A stretch of DNA of 64,000 nt, taken from the NCBI RefSeq assembly GCF_024808255.1, contig NZ_JANTYS010000026.1, positions 22,270-86,269 on the forward strand, written 5' to 3'. This DNA comes from Mucilaginibacter dorajii. GTDB taxonomy: Bacteria; Bacteroidota; Bacteroidia; Sphingobacteriales; Sphingobacteriaceae. The notes beneath the pieces were generated by a model. That model was given only the letters and a program-made list of their open reading frames with translations. It had not been told where the DNA came from and made no database searches. Position 1 is the stretch's first letter. Every line of letters begins with the position of its first letter. Both the position numbers and the translations under genes were made by a program. Below, in pieces: positions 53,374-62,516 of this stretch.

Positions 53374-54849
53374 CTATTGCAATTGCTTTATTATCGATCT
53401 AAAATTCTCCAACCCTGCTTCTAAATTTTCCATGATATCCAATGCCAAAACATCAGGGTCGGGCAGGTTGTCTAAATCGGCTAATGATTTATCTTTTAGC
53501 CAGGTAATGTCCAAACTTGTTTTATCACGACTAACAATTTCCTCGTAGCTAAACTTTCTCCAACGTCCTTCGGGATTAGTTTCGGGGTGAAATGTTTCGA
53601 CACGTTTATGGCGCTTGCCCGGCATGTAGCTATCGATAAAATCCTGCAGATCGTCTAATTTGAGTGGGTTCTTTTTTAGGGTGTGGTGTACGTTGGTACG
53701 GTAATCATAGTACCAGATCTCTTTAGTCCATGGCTCTTTGGCCGATGGTTTGGCGTCAAAGAAAACTACGTTCGCTTTTACACCGTTGGCATAAAATATA
53801 CCGGTAGGCAAACGGAGTATAGTATGTAAGTCTGTTGTTTCTAATATCTTTTTGCGCACCAGTTCACCTGCACCTCCTTCAAACAAAACGTTATCGGGCA
53901 ATACCACGGCGGCCATGCCTGTAGTTTTAAGCATGGTGCGGATGTGCTGCACAAAATTGAGTTGTTTATTGCTGGTAGTTGCGAAGAAATCCTGGCGGTT
54001 GTAGGTCAAATCTTCTTTTTCCTGTTCGCCTTCTTCGTTGGTAAATGTCTGGCTGCTTTTTTTGCCAAACGGTGGGTTGGCCAGCACGTAATCGTAGGTA
54101 ATGCTGCTTTGCGCAATTAAAGCATCAGCCGGCGAAATATTATTATCACTGTCGATGTCTCCAATATTGTGCAAAAACAAGTTCATTAGGGCAAGCCTGC
54201 GGGTCCCGGCTACAATCTCATTACCGTAAAAGGTATGGTATTTTAAAAATACGTTTTGTTCGCGGTCAAGCTTATTGTTGTCAACTATGTAATCGTAAGC
54301 GGCCAAAAAGAAACCACCTGTGCCACAGGCCGGATCGGCAATGGTCTTGTTTGGTTCGGGGCGGATGCAGGCTACCATAGCCCTGATCAATGCCCTTGGC
54401 GTAAAGTATTGCCCGGCACCGCTCTTGGTATCTTCGGCATTTTTTTCCAGCAGACCTTCATAAATATCCCCCTTCACATCTGTCCCCATCATGATCCAGT
54501 TTTCACGGTGGATCATATCTATCAGCTTGTACAGCTTAGCCGGGTCCTGGATCTTGTTTTGGCTTTTGGTAAATATCTGGCCAAGCACGCCTTTTTGCTG
54601 ACCTAATTCACGTAGCAATACCGAGTAATGCAACTCCAATTCGGCCCCACGTTTCTCGGTGAGGCTTTCCCAGTTATATTCTTGCGGGATAGTCAGTTTA
54701 CGATTATATGGAGGCTTACTATATTCATCTGCCATCTTTAAAAATAACAGGTAGGTAAGTTGTTCCAGGTAATCACCGTAGCTTACACCGTCATCGCGAA
54801 GTGTATTACAGAAAGACCAGACTTTAGATATTATTGCGGAAGATGTCAT
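53374..54849 (-). CDS. hsdM: Type I restriction-modification DNA methyltransferase subunit HsdM
   Basis: A 491-residue N6-adenine methyltransferase subunit. The N-terminal helical HsdM_N region (about 5-125) is followed by SAM motif I DPACGTGGF (172-180), motif IV NPPF (258-261) and the GQYFTPRALI block (147-156). Length is normal for the EcoEI/type IB-like class. It is the last gene of the operon, and its ATG overlaps the stop of the Abi-like gene (TAATG), so translation is coupled. Confidence 0.96.
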   Translation of the reverse strand: MTSSAIISKVWSFCNTLRDDGVSYGDYLEQLTYLLFLKMADEYSKPPYNRKLTIPQEYNWESLTEKRGAELELHYSVLLRELGQQKGVLGQIFTKSQNKIQDPAKLYKLIDMIHRENWIMMGTDVKGDIYEGLLEKNAEDTKSGAGQYFTPRALIRAMVACIRPEPNKTIADPACGTGGFFLAAYDYIVDNNKLDREQNVFLKYHTFYGNEIVAGTRRLALMNLFLHNIGDIDSDNNISPADALIAQSSITYDYVLANPPFGKKSSQTFTNEEGEQEKEDLTYNRQDFFATTSNKQLNFVQHIRTMLKTTGMAAVVLPDNVLFEGGAGELVRKKILETTDLHTILRLPTGIFYANGVKANVVFFDAKPSAKEPWTKEIWYYDYRTNVHHTLKKNPLKLDDLQDFIDSYMPGKRHKRVETFHPETNPEGRWRKFSYEEIVSRDKTSLDITWLKDKSLADLDNLPDPDVLALDIMENLEAGLENFRSIIKQLQ

Positions 54850-56105
54850 TAGTTAAATAATTTAGCAACTGCTGCTCTTTTTAATGGTTCGGCTTCAAAT
54901 TCAAAATGAACCAACGGATAATAATTTTTCAATACTATATCTTGGAAAATAAATTGATTAGGAATATTCTTTATAAAACTGAACTTTGTAACCAAATAAT
55001 TATTCACATCATTTTTTGTTGAATCTTGCTTTAACGAATTAAATTCCCAAGACCTTCCCATAAAAGAAATCGAATTAAAGAAAAACAAGTATTGTTCTAC
55101 CGTGGAAAGTTGGGCTCTTAGTGTTTTAATATACTCATACTTTTCATCGTATGTAAGCAATGACTGTTTATTAATATACTTAACCGTTTGAAAAATATGT
55201 CTATAATAATGTCCTATTACATCTTGATGCCCGGCATAAAATTTCGAAAAATTAGGAGTTGCTAAAATTTTCTTTAAATGGTGATGATAATAATTTAGAT
55301 TATTGGGGTTAGCAATTTCAATACCATGTCTGAAATTTTCTATTGAATTGACAACTTCAAGTTTATTTACAGTATTAGCAACCTTTTCCCAGTGGAGTAA
55401 TAAATCTTTATCTAAAGGTTTAGCACTAATATATAATGCAACCTTCCTTATAAACTCGCCTTGATAAACTTCAGAAAAAAGTCGTAATAGGACAGTTATA
55501 TCATCGTAGTTTACACCAAAGAAAACTAAATCATAAGCTATATCACACTGCGCAAGCTGTACGCCGTCCAATGAGTCATTTGTAAGCATTAAATTCTCTA
55601 TTGTTGGCAGATAAGATGGAAGATATATTTGTTTATTTTCAGTATCTACAAAGAATGGAGCAATCTCCTTATAACAAATCTGTACTTGCTCGTAAATAAA
55701 ATTAAAAGCTTGTCTCCCCTTAATTTCTTCACAGGGCTCTTTCAAATTATTAATTTGAATTTCACTAACATTCTCTTTATGAAGCTTAAGCAACTCAAAA
55801 AAACGCTCTTCTATTTTTTCCTTTTTTAAATCTTCTTTTTGGTCAATGTAGGTAAAATATACTATTATGAATGCAGATAAGGAAAATAGTGTTCCTGAAA
55901 CGCCTGCTATGAAATCACCTATAGTTCCATTTCTAACATAATAGTCCTTGTAATAATTTAAAGCAACTTCCATTTCTTCTTTGCTCGAATACTTAGATTG
56001 AAGAACTGGTTGATGTAAATAAAACAAAAAAGAAAATAATACACCCAAGATTATGACGGATATTGAAGACGCGATATAAAGGTTATGTTTTGTTATTCTT
56101 TTCAT
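54849..56105 (-). CDS. AbiC-like putative phage abortive infection membrane protein inside the type I RM operon
   Basis: A 418-residue protein with two N-terminal membrane helices (about 9-29 and 64-86) and a soluble helical remainder. The block after TM2, ERFFELLKLHKENVSEI and then GRQAFNFIYEQVQICYKEI, resembles the putative phage abortive infection family (putAbiC). It starts 2 bp after the HsdS stop and ends overlapping the HsdM start, so it belongs to the same transcript. Its codons are clearly more AT-rich than the window average. A plausible role is a membrane effector triggered when the restriction complex is disturbed. Family call moderately sure, role inferred. Confidence 0.7.
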   Translation of the reverse strand: MKRITKHNLYIASSISVIILGVLFSFLFYLHQPVLQSKYSSKEEMEVALNYYKDYYVRNGTIGDFIAGVSGTLFSLSAFIIVYFTYIDQKEDLKKEKIEERFFELLKLHKENVSEIQINNLKEPCEEIKGRQAFNFIYEQVQICYKEIAPFFVDTENKQIYLPSYLPTIENLMLTNDSLDGVQLAQCDIAYDLVFFGVNYDDITVLLRLFSEVYQGEFIRKVALYISAKPLDKDLLLHWEKVANTVNKLEVVNSIENFRHGIEIANPNNLNYYHHHLKKILATPNFSKFYAGHQDVIGHYYRHIFQTVKYINKQSLLTYDEKYEYIKTLRAQLSTVEQYLFFFNSISFMGRSWEFNSLKQDSTKNDVNNYLVTKFSFIKNIPNQFIFQDIVLKNYYPLVHFEFEAEPLKRAAVAKLFN

Positions 56106-56107
56106 AC

Positions 56108-57991
56108 CTAATTTTTAACGATTACTTTCCCAAAACCAACCGGCAATAACTTTTCCTCTATCATCCACTGCCACGTTGATGCAATCAATCGCTCGCTAAA
56201 TTTAGATTTACTATCATCCCATTGGTAAACTTCATCGGATAGCAACTGGTCGGTTAATTCCTTTTTTTGAATAATGTAGTTATTCCAAACCGCATAAATA
56301 GTTGCTATCAATTCAGCGGTGTCTGTGTCCTTGTCTTTAAGTAGTTTTATAATAAATTTTATCTTCTCACTAATTGGCCGGAAATATTTAGGGTATTCTT
56401 TTGTCAATTCAGAAATGGCATCAGCTGGCTCATATTTGTAACCATGCCCTACTGGCGTTTCCTCAATCCAGTTCTTTTGTTTGCCTTCTGTTAAAAATGC
56501 GTACAAAAACTTTGAATCCAGTGGCCCGGCCGCTTCTTTTACATATTGAGTTTCGTAATCCAATTCTGCATGTTGCTCACACAGGTACAACATTTTTTGG
56601 AGTTTGGTACGACCAACATAGCCACCTTTTTGAAACGAATAAATAATATGCCCGGCAAGTACTTTGCGCTGCCAGTCATCACTACCTCTTTTAACTATCG
56701 ATACAACTTTAGTTTCTTCGGCTGCTTGCTGCACCTTTAACAGTTTACCCTCAAAAGCCTTTTTCAAAATGCTTTGCCTTAATGCTTCGGCTTGTTGCAG
56801 GCTGGTAGTTATGGTTTCTTTTATTTTATCGCAAACGCTTAGACGGCTTTCAATTTCTTGAACTACCTGTTTTTGGTGGTCTAAACTACAAATAGGGACT
56901 ATACAAGATTTCAATTGTTTTGTATTTATTCTCGGTCTTGTCGCGCCATGAACTTCGTCTATTAATTGATTATAAACATTTTTTGTTGACAAAAAGTAAG
57001 CTAAGTAATTGGTATTTAAATTCTTTACATCGACCCTTATACAAAAACAATCCGCTTTATTTATGGCTAATTTTATACCGGGTGGCAAAACGGCTACCCT
57101 AACCTTTTCGATAATAAATGATGAAAAAATAATATCTCCGGCGCTAACAGTATGCTTATCGAGAGAAGCATATTTTTCTTTAGAAATAAATGTTTTGTAT
57201 TCCTCTTTAAATTCCAAAACACCTATATTTTCTAATCTAATAACTCTAATTCCATCATCGACATAATCATCGCTTTTTAGATTTGATCCAAAAGGTCCAT
57301 CGAAAATTTTGCTTGCTATTGTTCCCAATTCCTTGTGTGCCCATTCTTCTGGCAACTCCCCTTCCTTAACGTTCTCATTCGTCAACTTACCCTCAAAGGC
57401 CCATTTTAAAACTGCTTGCCTGTAAACCTTCAATTGATCCTGTGCTGTTTTTAAATTTTCAATGCCTTTATCAAGTTCGCCGAAAAGCTCTTCTATTTTC
57501 TGAACAATCTCATACTGTTCTTTTATTGGAGGAAGCACAATTTCCATTTCCTCGATTTTTGTTGAGGATATATTTGGTTGTGCCCCTCCATAAGCATCCT
57601 TTTCAATCTGCCTTTTTAACGAATGAAGCTGGTATAAAAGAAATTGATTATTTAAAGCATTAGTATTTAAAATGTTAAACTTCCCGACGCGTTGATTTTG
57701 GTATGCGATTTCATTACTGCTGAAAATTCCAAATTTTCCAGTTGTCGCGCCTGACATAGCGACAAGAATGTCGTTATTATTAATTAAATAGTTTTCGTAT
57801 TCGCTACCTGCTTTTACCCGTACTGATTTTTTAGTAGTAACATGGCCTACTTTAATATCTGAAATTCTTATTACTGGTATACCATCAGTTAAATAATCAG
57901 TACTTTTAAAAGCAAAACCATTTTTAAGTTTGCAAACAGTGCCGAGTTTAACCATTATCCACCCTTCCGGCAATTCCATATTCTTATCCAT
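56108..57991 (-). CDS. hsdS: Type I specificity subunit HsdS with C-terminal Panacea-like domain
   Basis: A 627-residue specificity subunit, about 200 residues longer than usual. Two target recognition domains (about 5-160 and 215-370) are each followed by conserved helices ending QAVLKWAFEGKL (192-203) and QSILKKAFEGKL (406-417). The extra part (about 430-627) includes GRTKLQKMLYLCEQH (460-474) and KEAAGPLDSKFLYAF (485-499), a pattern like the Panacea (DUF4065/SocA-like) antitoxin domain (LKLQKLLYY...GP). Two different TRDs imply a bipartite DNA target. Its ATG overlaps the HsdR stop (TAATG). The HsdS part is sure, the Panacea call is by pattern only. Confidence 0.85.
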   Translation of the reverse strand: MDKNMELPEGWIMVKLGTVCKLKNGFAFKSTDYLTDGIPVIRISDIKVGHVTTKKSVRVKAGSEYENYLINNNDILVAMSGATTGKFGIFSSNEIAYQNQRVGKFNILNTNALNNQFLLYQLHSLKRQIEKDAYGGAQPNISSTKIEEMEIVLPPIKEQYEIVQKIEELFGELDKGIENLKTAQDQLKVYRQAVLKWAFEGKLTNENVKEGELPEEWAHKELGTIASKIFDGPFGSNLKSDDYVDDGIRVIRLENIGVLEFKEEYKTFISKEKYASLDKHTVSAGDIIFSSFIIEKVRVAVLPPGIKLAINKADCFCIRVDVKNLNTNYLAYFLSTKNVYNQLIDEVHGATRPRINTKQLKSCIVPICSLDHQKQVVQEIESRLSVCDKIKETITTSLQQAEALRQSILKKAFEGKLLKVQQAAEETKVVSIVKRGSDDWQRKVLAGHIIYSFQKGGYVGRTKLQKMLYLCEQHAELDYETQYVKEAAGPLDSKFLYAFLTEGKQKNWIEETPVGHGYKYEPADAISELTKEYPKYFRPISEKIKFIIKLLKDKDTDTAELIATIYAVWNNYIIQKKELTDQLLSDEVYQWDDSKSKFSERLIASTWQWMIEEKLLPVGFGKVIVKN

Positions 57992-60789
57992 TATGCCGCT
58001 AATACTTCGTTCAATTCATTAATTATTTCGCCGGTGCTATCGCCAAACAATTGCCACATTTTACCGAGGCCCCCTTGTTTATTAAAAGGATCGAGTTCAA
58101 AATCGTCCTGTTCTACATGAAAGCTGGATGCTATGTAATCCTTAATCATACGCAGCCATTGCATTTGCTCGGCGTTAAATTTGGCAGCTTTACCCGCCTG
58201 TTTGCTAAACACCCATTGCTGAAAGTTAAGGTCTACCGTTTTATCGTACGCCGTTAAACTTTCGTCCATCCCGCTTATTTTACGGAGGAGCGAAACTAAG
58301 GCTATTAATTCGTTTTTTGGTTGGTCGTTTACCTTTTCTAACTGGGCATAAGCCCGCCATATATTTAGGGGTGCCAGCATGGGTTTACTGGTTTTAATAG
58401 TATCTACCAAATCCTTAATCATCTTATACGTGAGTTCGCGCCGTTGGTAGGGCTGCCCGTAAAATAACTGCAGGGCGGTTATTTCGGTTTTGTTATCGGC
58501 TATCCAGGTTTTAAAATCCTGTACCAAGCCTTCGGCTATGGCGGTATTATCTTTTACCCAGCCTATGTTTAACAATTCGTCGGGGTTTACGTGGTCAATC
58601 ACCTGGTCGTACTGTTTGCGTACGTCAATAATATAATTGCGCAGTTCAAAGCTGTTAAATACGGCGGTGGCCTGGTCTATCAACGCATTGTGCTGTGCTT
58701 TAATGGCTGCATCCTTATCAATGGGTGCAGCACCCGGCATCTGCCTGTCAACAGTTTGCCTGATGGTTTCCAACGCATCTGCATCGTAAGCATTTAATAA
58801 TTGCTTTACTACTTGGGTAATGGTTTGACCTCCGGCCTTTTCGGCAAAAGTCATTTTTTCCTTTTCAGTGATCAGCTTATCCAAACGGATCAATCGGTTT
58901 GCCAGCGTGGTGAGCATATCCTCGTCAGTATTACCCATATGCACACTTTCAATCACTTCCTTAAGCGACAGGCCCGGCTTTTTCTCTAAGGGGCGGCTAT
59001 CAGTTTTCTGGCTTTTTTCTACACCGATAGCGTCTATAATAACAAAATGGTCTTTGGTAAATTTGGCGGCAGGCGTACCCGTAGCTTTCAATTCTTCAAT
59101 GCTACAGGTGCGGGTACCCCGGCCTTTCATCTGCTCGTAATAGCTGCGACTTTTTACATCTCGCATAAACAGCAATACTTCCAGTGGACGTATGTCTGTA
59201 CCGGTAGCAATCATATCAACAGTAACGGCCACACGTGGAAAATAGTCGTTACGGAATTGCCGTAAGATGCTTTTAGGGTCTTCCTCGCTGCGGTAGGTTA
59301 TTTTTTTACAAAATTTGTTTTCTTCGGCAAATTCCTCGCGTACTATATTGATAATGTCGTCGGCATGGCTATCGCTTTTGGCAAAAATGAGCATTTTGGG
59401 TACTTCAAAACTTTCGAGGGTGGTGGGAGTGGCCGGTGTAACCCTATCGGGAAACATGACGGGTAATTGCTCTTTAACAGCTTTGATGATGAGGCGCAAC
59501 TGATTTGGGTTTACAACCTTATCATCCAATTGCTTGCCGTTGTATTCTATATCCTCGTCAAGGGTGTTCCAAAATTGCTTGCGGGTAAGCTTTTCACGCT
59601 TGCCAATGTATTCGCCCAATTCAATTTTTGAGCCGTGTTGCGTAATTTTGGTTACTATTTCAAAAACATTGTAAGGTACCAGTACGCCATCCTCAACCGC
59701 TTTTTGATAACCATAATCGCAAACCAGGTTTTGATTAAAATAACCAAAGGTGCGGTTATCGGGCGTAGCGGTTAGGCCAACCTGGAAGGCATCGAAATAA
59801 TCCAATACCTGTTTCCACAGGTTGTAAATACTGCGGTGGCATTCGTCAATCACCACAAAATCAAAAAACTCCATGGGCGTTTTTTTATTATATATTACGG
59901 GCAAAGGTTCTTTAGCCGCCCACTTTTTTTCATTAGGGTTTTGTTCTTCATCGCGCTCATCCAGTTCGCTACCTTTTAATATCGAATACAGCCGTTGTAT
60001 AGTACTGATATAAACCTGGCTGTCTTGAGGAATAAACGAACTGCTTAAACGGGTAACGCCATACAATTCGGGAAACAGGCGATTATCATCCTGTGGCTGG
60101 TAACGCTTAAATTCCTGTTCGGCCTGTTCGCCTAAGTTTTTGGTATCAACCAAAAACAGTACACGTTTGGCTTTGGCAAATTTGAGCAGACGGTATATAA
60201 AAGAAATAGCCGTAAAAGTTTTACCCGAACCCGTAGCCATTTGTATCAAGGCTTTAGGGCGGTTTTCCCGGAAAGATTTCTCCACACCGGTAATAGCTGT
60301 TACCTGGCAATCACGCAAACCATCAACCTGTAAAACCGGCGTATCATGTAATCGGCTACGTAATGTTTTGGCTTCCTTTATCCATTGCTGAAAGGTTTCG
60401 GGCCGGTGAAAAGTGAACACAGGTCGTGAACGCGGTTTAGGGTCACGGTAATCGGTGAACCTTGTTAACTCGCCAGTACTCTCATAAACAAAGGGCAAGG
60501 GATCATTATTCAGGTATTTGAGTTTGGAATTAGCGTAATCTGTAGATTGATCTTCGGCTACAATGAGCTTATATCCTTCGTCTTCCCGTTTAGCTTCAAT
60601 AACGCCGACGGGTTTTTTATCTACAAATAATATATAATCGGCAGGCCCGGTTTCGGTTTGGTACTCCCTGATGGCCACGCCTATACCCGCACTAATATTG
60701 CTTTGTTTTTTACCCTGTACCAGCCAGCCACAAGCTTCTAATTGCTTGTCGATATGATCGCGGGCCAATTGCTCGGGGTTTTGGTTCAT
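57991..60789 (-). CDS. hsdR: Type I restriction endonuclease subunit HsdR
   Basis: A 932-residue motor and nuclease subunit. The PD-(D/E)xK nuclease is at the N-terminus (PADYILF with Asp51, GVIEAK with Glu65 and Lys67). The SF2 translocase has Walker A ATGSGKT (185-191), a DECH box (VVIDECHRSIYNLW), GLTATP and a helicase C part (TVDMIATGTDIRPLEVLLFM, QMKGRGTR). The C-terminal 300 residues match the EcoEI-type R-subunit end. All catalytic residues are present, so it should be active. It is the first gene of the operon hsdR-hsdS-abi-hsdM. Confidence 0.95.
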   Translation of the reverse strand: MNQNPEQLARDHIDKQLEACGWLVQGKKQSNISAGIGVAIREYQTETGPADYILFVDKKPVGVIEAKREDEGYKLIVAEDQSTDYANSKLKYLNNDPLPFVYESTGELTRFTDYRDPKPRSRPVFTFHRPETFQQWIKEAKTLRSRLHDTPVLQVDGLRDCQVTAITGVEKSFRENRPKALIQMATGSGKTFTAISFIYRLLKFAKAKRVLFLVDTKNLGEQAEQEFKRYQPQDDNRLFPELYGVTRLSSSFIPQDSQVYISTIQRLYSILKGSELDERDEEQNPNEKKWAAKEPLPVIYNKKTPMEFFDFVVIDECHRSIYNLWKQVLDYFDAFQVGLTATPDNRTFGYFNQNLVCDYGYQKAVEDGVLVPYNVFEIVTKITQHGSKIELGEYIGKREKLTRKQFWNTLDEDIEYNGKQLDDKVVNPNQLRLIIKAVKEQLPVMFPDRVTPATPTTLESFEVPKMLIFAKSDSHADDIINIVREEFAEENKFCKKITYRSEEDPKSILRQFRNDYFPRVAVTVDMIATGTDIRPLEVLLFMRDVKSRSYYEQMKGRGTRTCSIEELKATGTPAAKFTKDHFVIIDAIGVEKSQKTDSRPLEKKPGLSLKEVIESVHMGNTDEDMLTTLANRLIRLDKLITEKEKMTFAEKAGGQTITQVVKQLLNAYDADALETIRQTVDRQMPGAAPIDKDAAIKAQHNALIDQATAVFNSFELRNYIIDVRKQYDQVIDHVNPDELLNIGWVKDNTAIAEGLVQDFKTWIADNKTEITALQLFYGQPYQRRELTYKMIKDLVDTIKTSKPMLAPLNIWRAYAQLEKVNDQPKNELIALVSLLRKISGMDESLTAYDKTVDLNFQQWVFSKQAGKAAKFNAEQMQWLRMIKDYIASSFHVEQDDFELDPFNKQGGLGKMWQLFGDSTGEIINELNEVLAA

Positions 60790-60887
60790 TAGCTTAGTTA
60801 GGAATTTATAAATATAGTATCATTTTTGAAATCATAGTATATTATTAGTACGGTATGTGAGGTGATAATGTTGAACCATTCCCCCGC

Positions 60888-60977
60888 AGCTCAGCGTTAG
60901 GGATTGAAATGGATACCGGCCAAAAGCGCGTAAGGCCTGCAGGCGTATGAATGGAAAGCCCGGCCCGCAGGGAACGC
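60888..60977 (+). repeat. Island-flanking repeat, right copy
   Basis: Blocks ATGGATACCGGCC (60909-60921) and GGCCCGCAGGGAA (60962-60974) match the inverted left copy at 53211-53298. It lies about 100 bp upstream of the HsdR start codon. It may belong to a dispersed genomic repeat family. Confidence 0.75.
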
Positions 60978-60984
60978 CATTGGG

Positions 60985-61300
60985 GGAAAGAGTCAAGAGA
61001 CAAGAATCAAGAATTAAGACTTTGGGATTGGGGACTTTGGGATTTGCGGACTTTGAGGATTGTTGGACTGCCGGGCGGAAGGCTTTCTCAACTTCGGGGA
61101 CTTTGGGGACTATTGGATTACCGGGCGGAAGGCTTTCTCAACTTCCGGACTTTTCGGACTTCGCTGACTTTTGGACTTTCGGACTATGAAACTTTGGGTA
61201 CTATTGGATTGCCGTGCGGCGAGCTTCCTCAACTTCCGGACTTCGCGGACTTTCGGACTTCCGGACTACTTGTTCGGCGGATAAAATTAGGGTTTGGGTG
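60985..61300 (+). repeat. GGACTT-rich tandem tract upstream of the propeller lipoprotein region
   Basis: The strand is rich in GGACTTTGG, TTCGGACTTTCGG and similar units. A 35-nt unit (TTGGATTACCGGGCGG then AAGGCTTTCTCAACTTC) occurs three times, at 61061-61095, 61111-61145 and 61202-61236. The open frames crossing it are low-complexity and are not called as genes. A related tract lies at 62590-62716. Confidence 0.6.
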
Positions 61301-61457
61301 CTGTGTCGGCTTTCCGGGCTATCCTACTGGTTGACGTATGCAAACTGGGAACTTCGCCGGCTTTGCCTGCCGTGGGGATCTTTTACCCTGGCTGGCTTGG
61401 GGATTTCGGCCTTTTGCCGGCGCAGGGGTAATACCTTAAGATTTATTGGGGGTTAGT

Positions 61458-62516
61458 TTATGGAAAGGGGGTTACCACAATGGCCGAGGCGAAGCCGCCT
61501 TTACCAATTGACGAGAAAAGACGGACAGGTAAACCATTTTTCCAAAACGTAGCCACCGATTTTTGTTGATAAGTGGACTGGCCAGAGGTATAAACATCAT
61601 TATTGAGCACCGCGATACCCGTTACTTCGGAGGAATAGTCGGAAAACACAGTTAGTTTCCTGTTTTTATAATAGCCCGGTCCTTTTGATGTACCACAGGC
61701 CACATACACATCGGCACCGCTAACCGCCATTTCGATGGCATTGATTGCTACTGTTCCGTCGGCCAGGGATACCGGCAGGCCATTTTTCCAATAGTTGGTA
61801 ACTGTGCTTTTTGAATCGGGTTGCAGGTAAGATGCGGGCATATACATGTCGCCATTTTGAAACACAATATTGTTGCCGGCATATGAATTGGCACTATTCG
61901 GAAGCGTAAACGGAGACCCGTTTTTCCAATACACCGCCGATGTTTGTTGCCCTATCTGGTAACCCGATACATAAATATCGGTGCCTTGTATAGCTATGCC
62001 CGCGGTGCTTGCGCTGGTACGGCCCGGCAATAGGGGAAGCGTTACCCGTTGTCCGTTTTTCCAGTATACAGCCGCGTCTTCTACAAAGCCGGTAATATAA
62101 ACATCGTTGCCCTGTATGGCTATGCTACCTGCCGACGCGTTTGTTCCGGTGCCTGTTAGGTTTGTTTGCACCCCGTTTTTCCAGTAAACGGCAACGTATT
62201 TTCCATTGGTGGCGGTGATGTAGCCCGAGGCATAAACATCGGTACCCTGCACGGCTATGGCATTTGCAGCGGCATCTTTAATTCCCTGGGTGAGGATTAC
62301 GGGCACTCCGTTTTTCCAATAAGCAGCCTCCCTTTGGTAAGTTACAGAATCATAAGTGCTGCCGGCCACATACACGTTGGCTGTATATTTAGGAATGGAA
62401 TCTACCTTATTGGGCTGATCAGGCAAGCCGTTATTTTTGTGACACGCGCTGAATAGCAGCGCCCAAACCCCAATAAAACTGGCGGCATATTTATAAATAC
62501 TTTTAAACTTTAGCAT
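61458..62516 (-). CDS. Lipoprotein with seven YWKNG repeats (beta-propeller-like)
   Basis: A 352-residue lipoprotein (lipobox LLFSAC, Cys near 25). After a short linker the protein consists of seven units of about 45-50 residues, each with a YWKNG-like turn (AAYWKNG, VAVYWKNG, AAVYWKNG, SAVYWKNG, TNYWKNG, PGYYKNR, ATFWKNG) and a strand like IAIQGTDVYVSGY. Seven units of this size fit a seven-bladed propeller. I do not recognise an enzyme family, so a binding role at the cell surface or periplasm is possible. It stands alone between two GGACTT tracts. Confidence 0.75.
   Translation of the reverse strand: MLKFKSIYKYAASFIGVWALLFSACHKNNGLPDQPNKVDSIPKYTANVYVAGSTYDSVTYQREAAYWKNGVPVILTQGIKDAAANAIAVQGTDVYASGYITATNGKYVAVYWKNGVQTNLTGTGTNASAGSIAIQGNDVYITGFVEDAAVYWKNGQRVTLPLLPGRTSASTAGIAIQGTDIYVSGYQIGQQTSAVYWKNGSPFTLPNSANSYAGNNIVFQNGDMYMPASYLQPDSKSTVTNYWKNGLPVSLADGTVAINAIEMAVSGADVYVACGTSKGPGYYKNRKLTVFSDYSSEVTGIAVLNNDVYTSGQSTYQQKSVATFWKNGLPVRLFSSIGKGGFASAIVVTPFP

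Noticed and set aside
53374..60789. Whether the hsd operon might instead be a BREX or DISARM-type system
   Set aside because: There is no PglX, BrxL, PglZ or DrmA-like protein; R, M and S subunits with normal type I motifs explain the locus.
60947..61456. Overlapping open frames of 80-127 residues
   Set aside because: They are translations of GGACTT-type low-complexity tracts in several frames, without any domain or consistent start.
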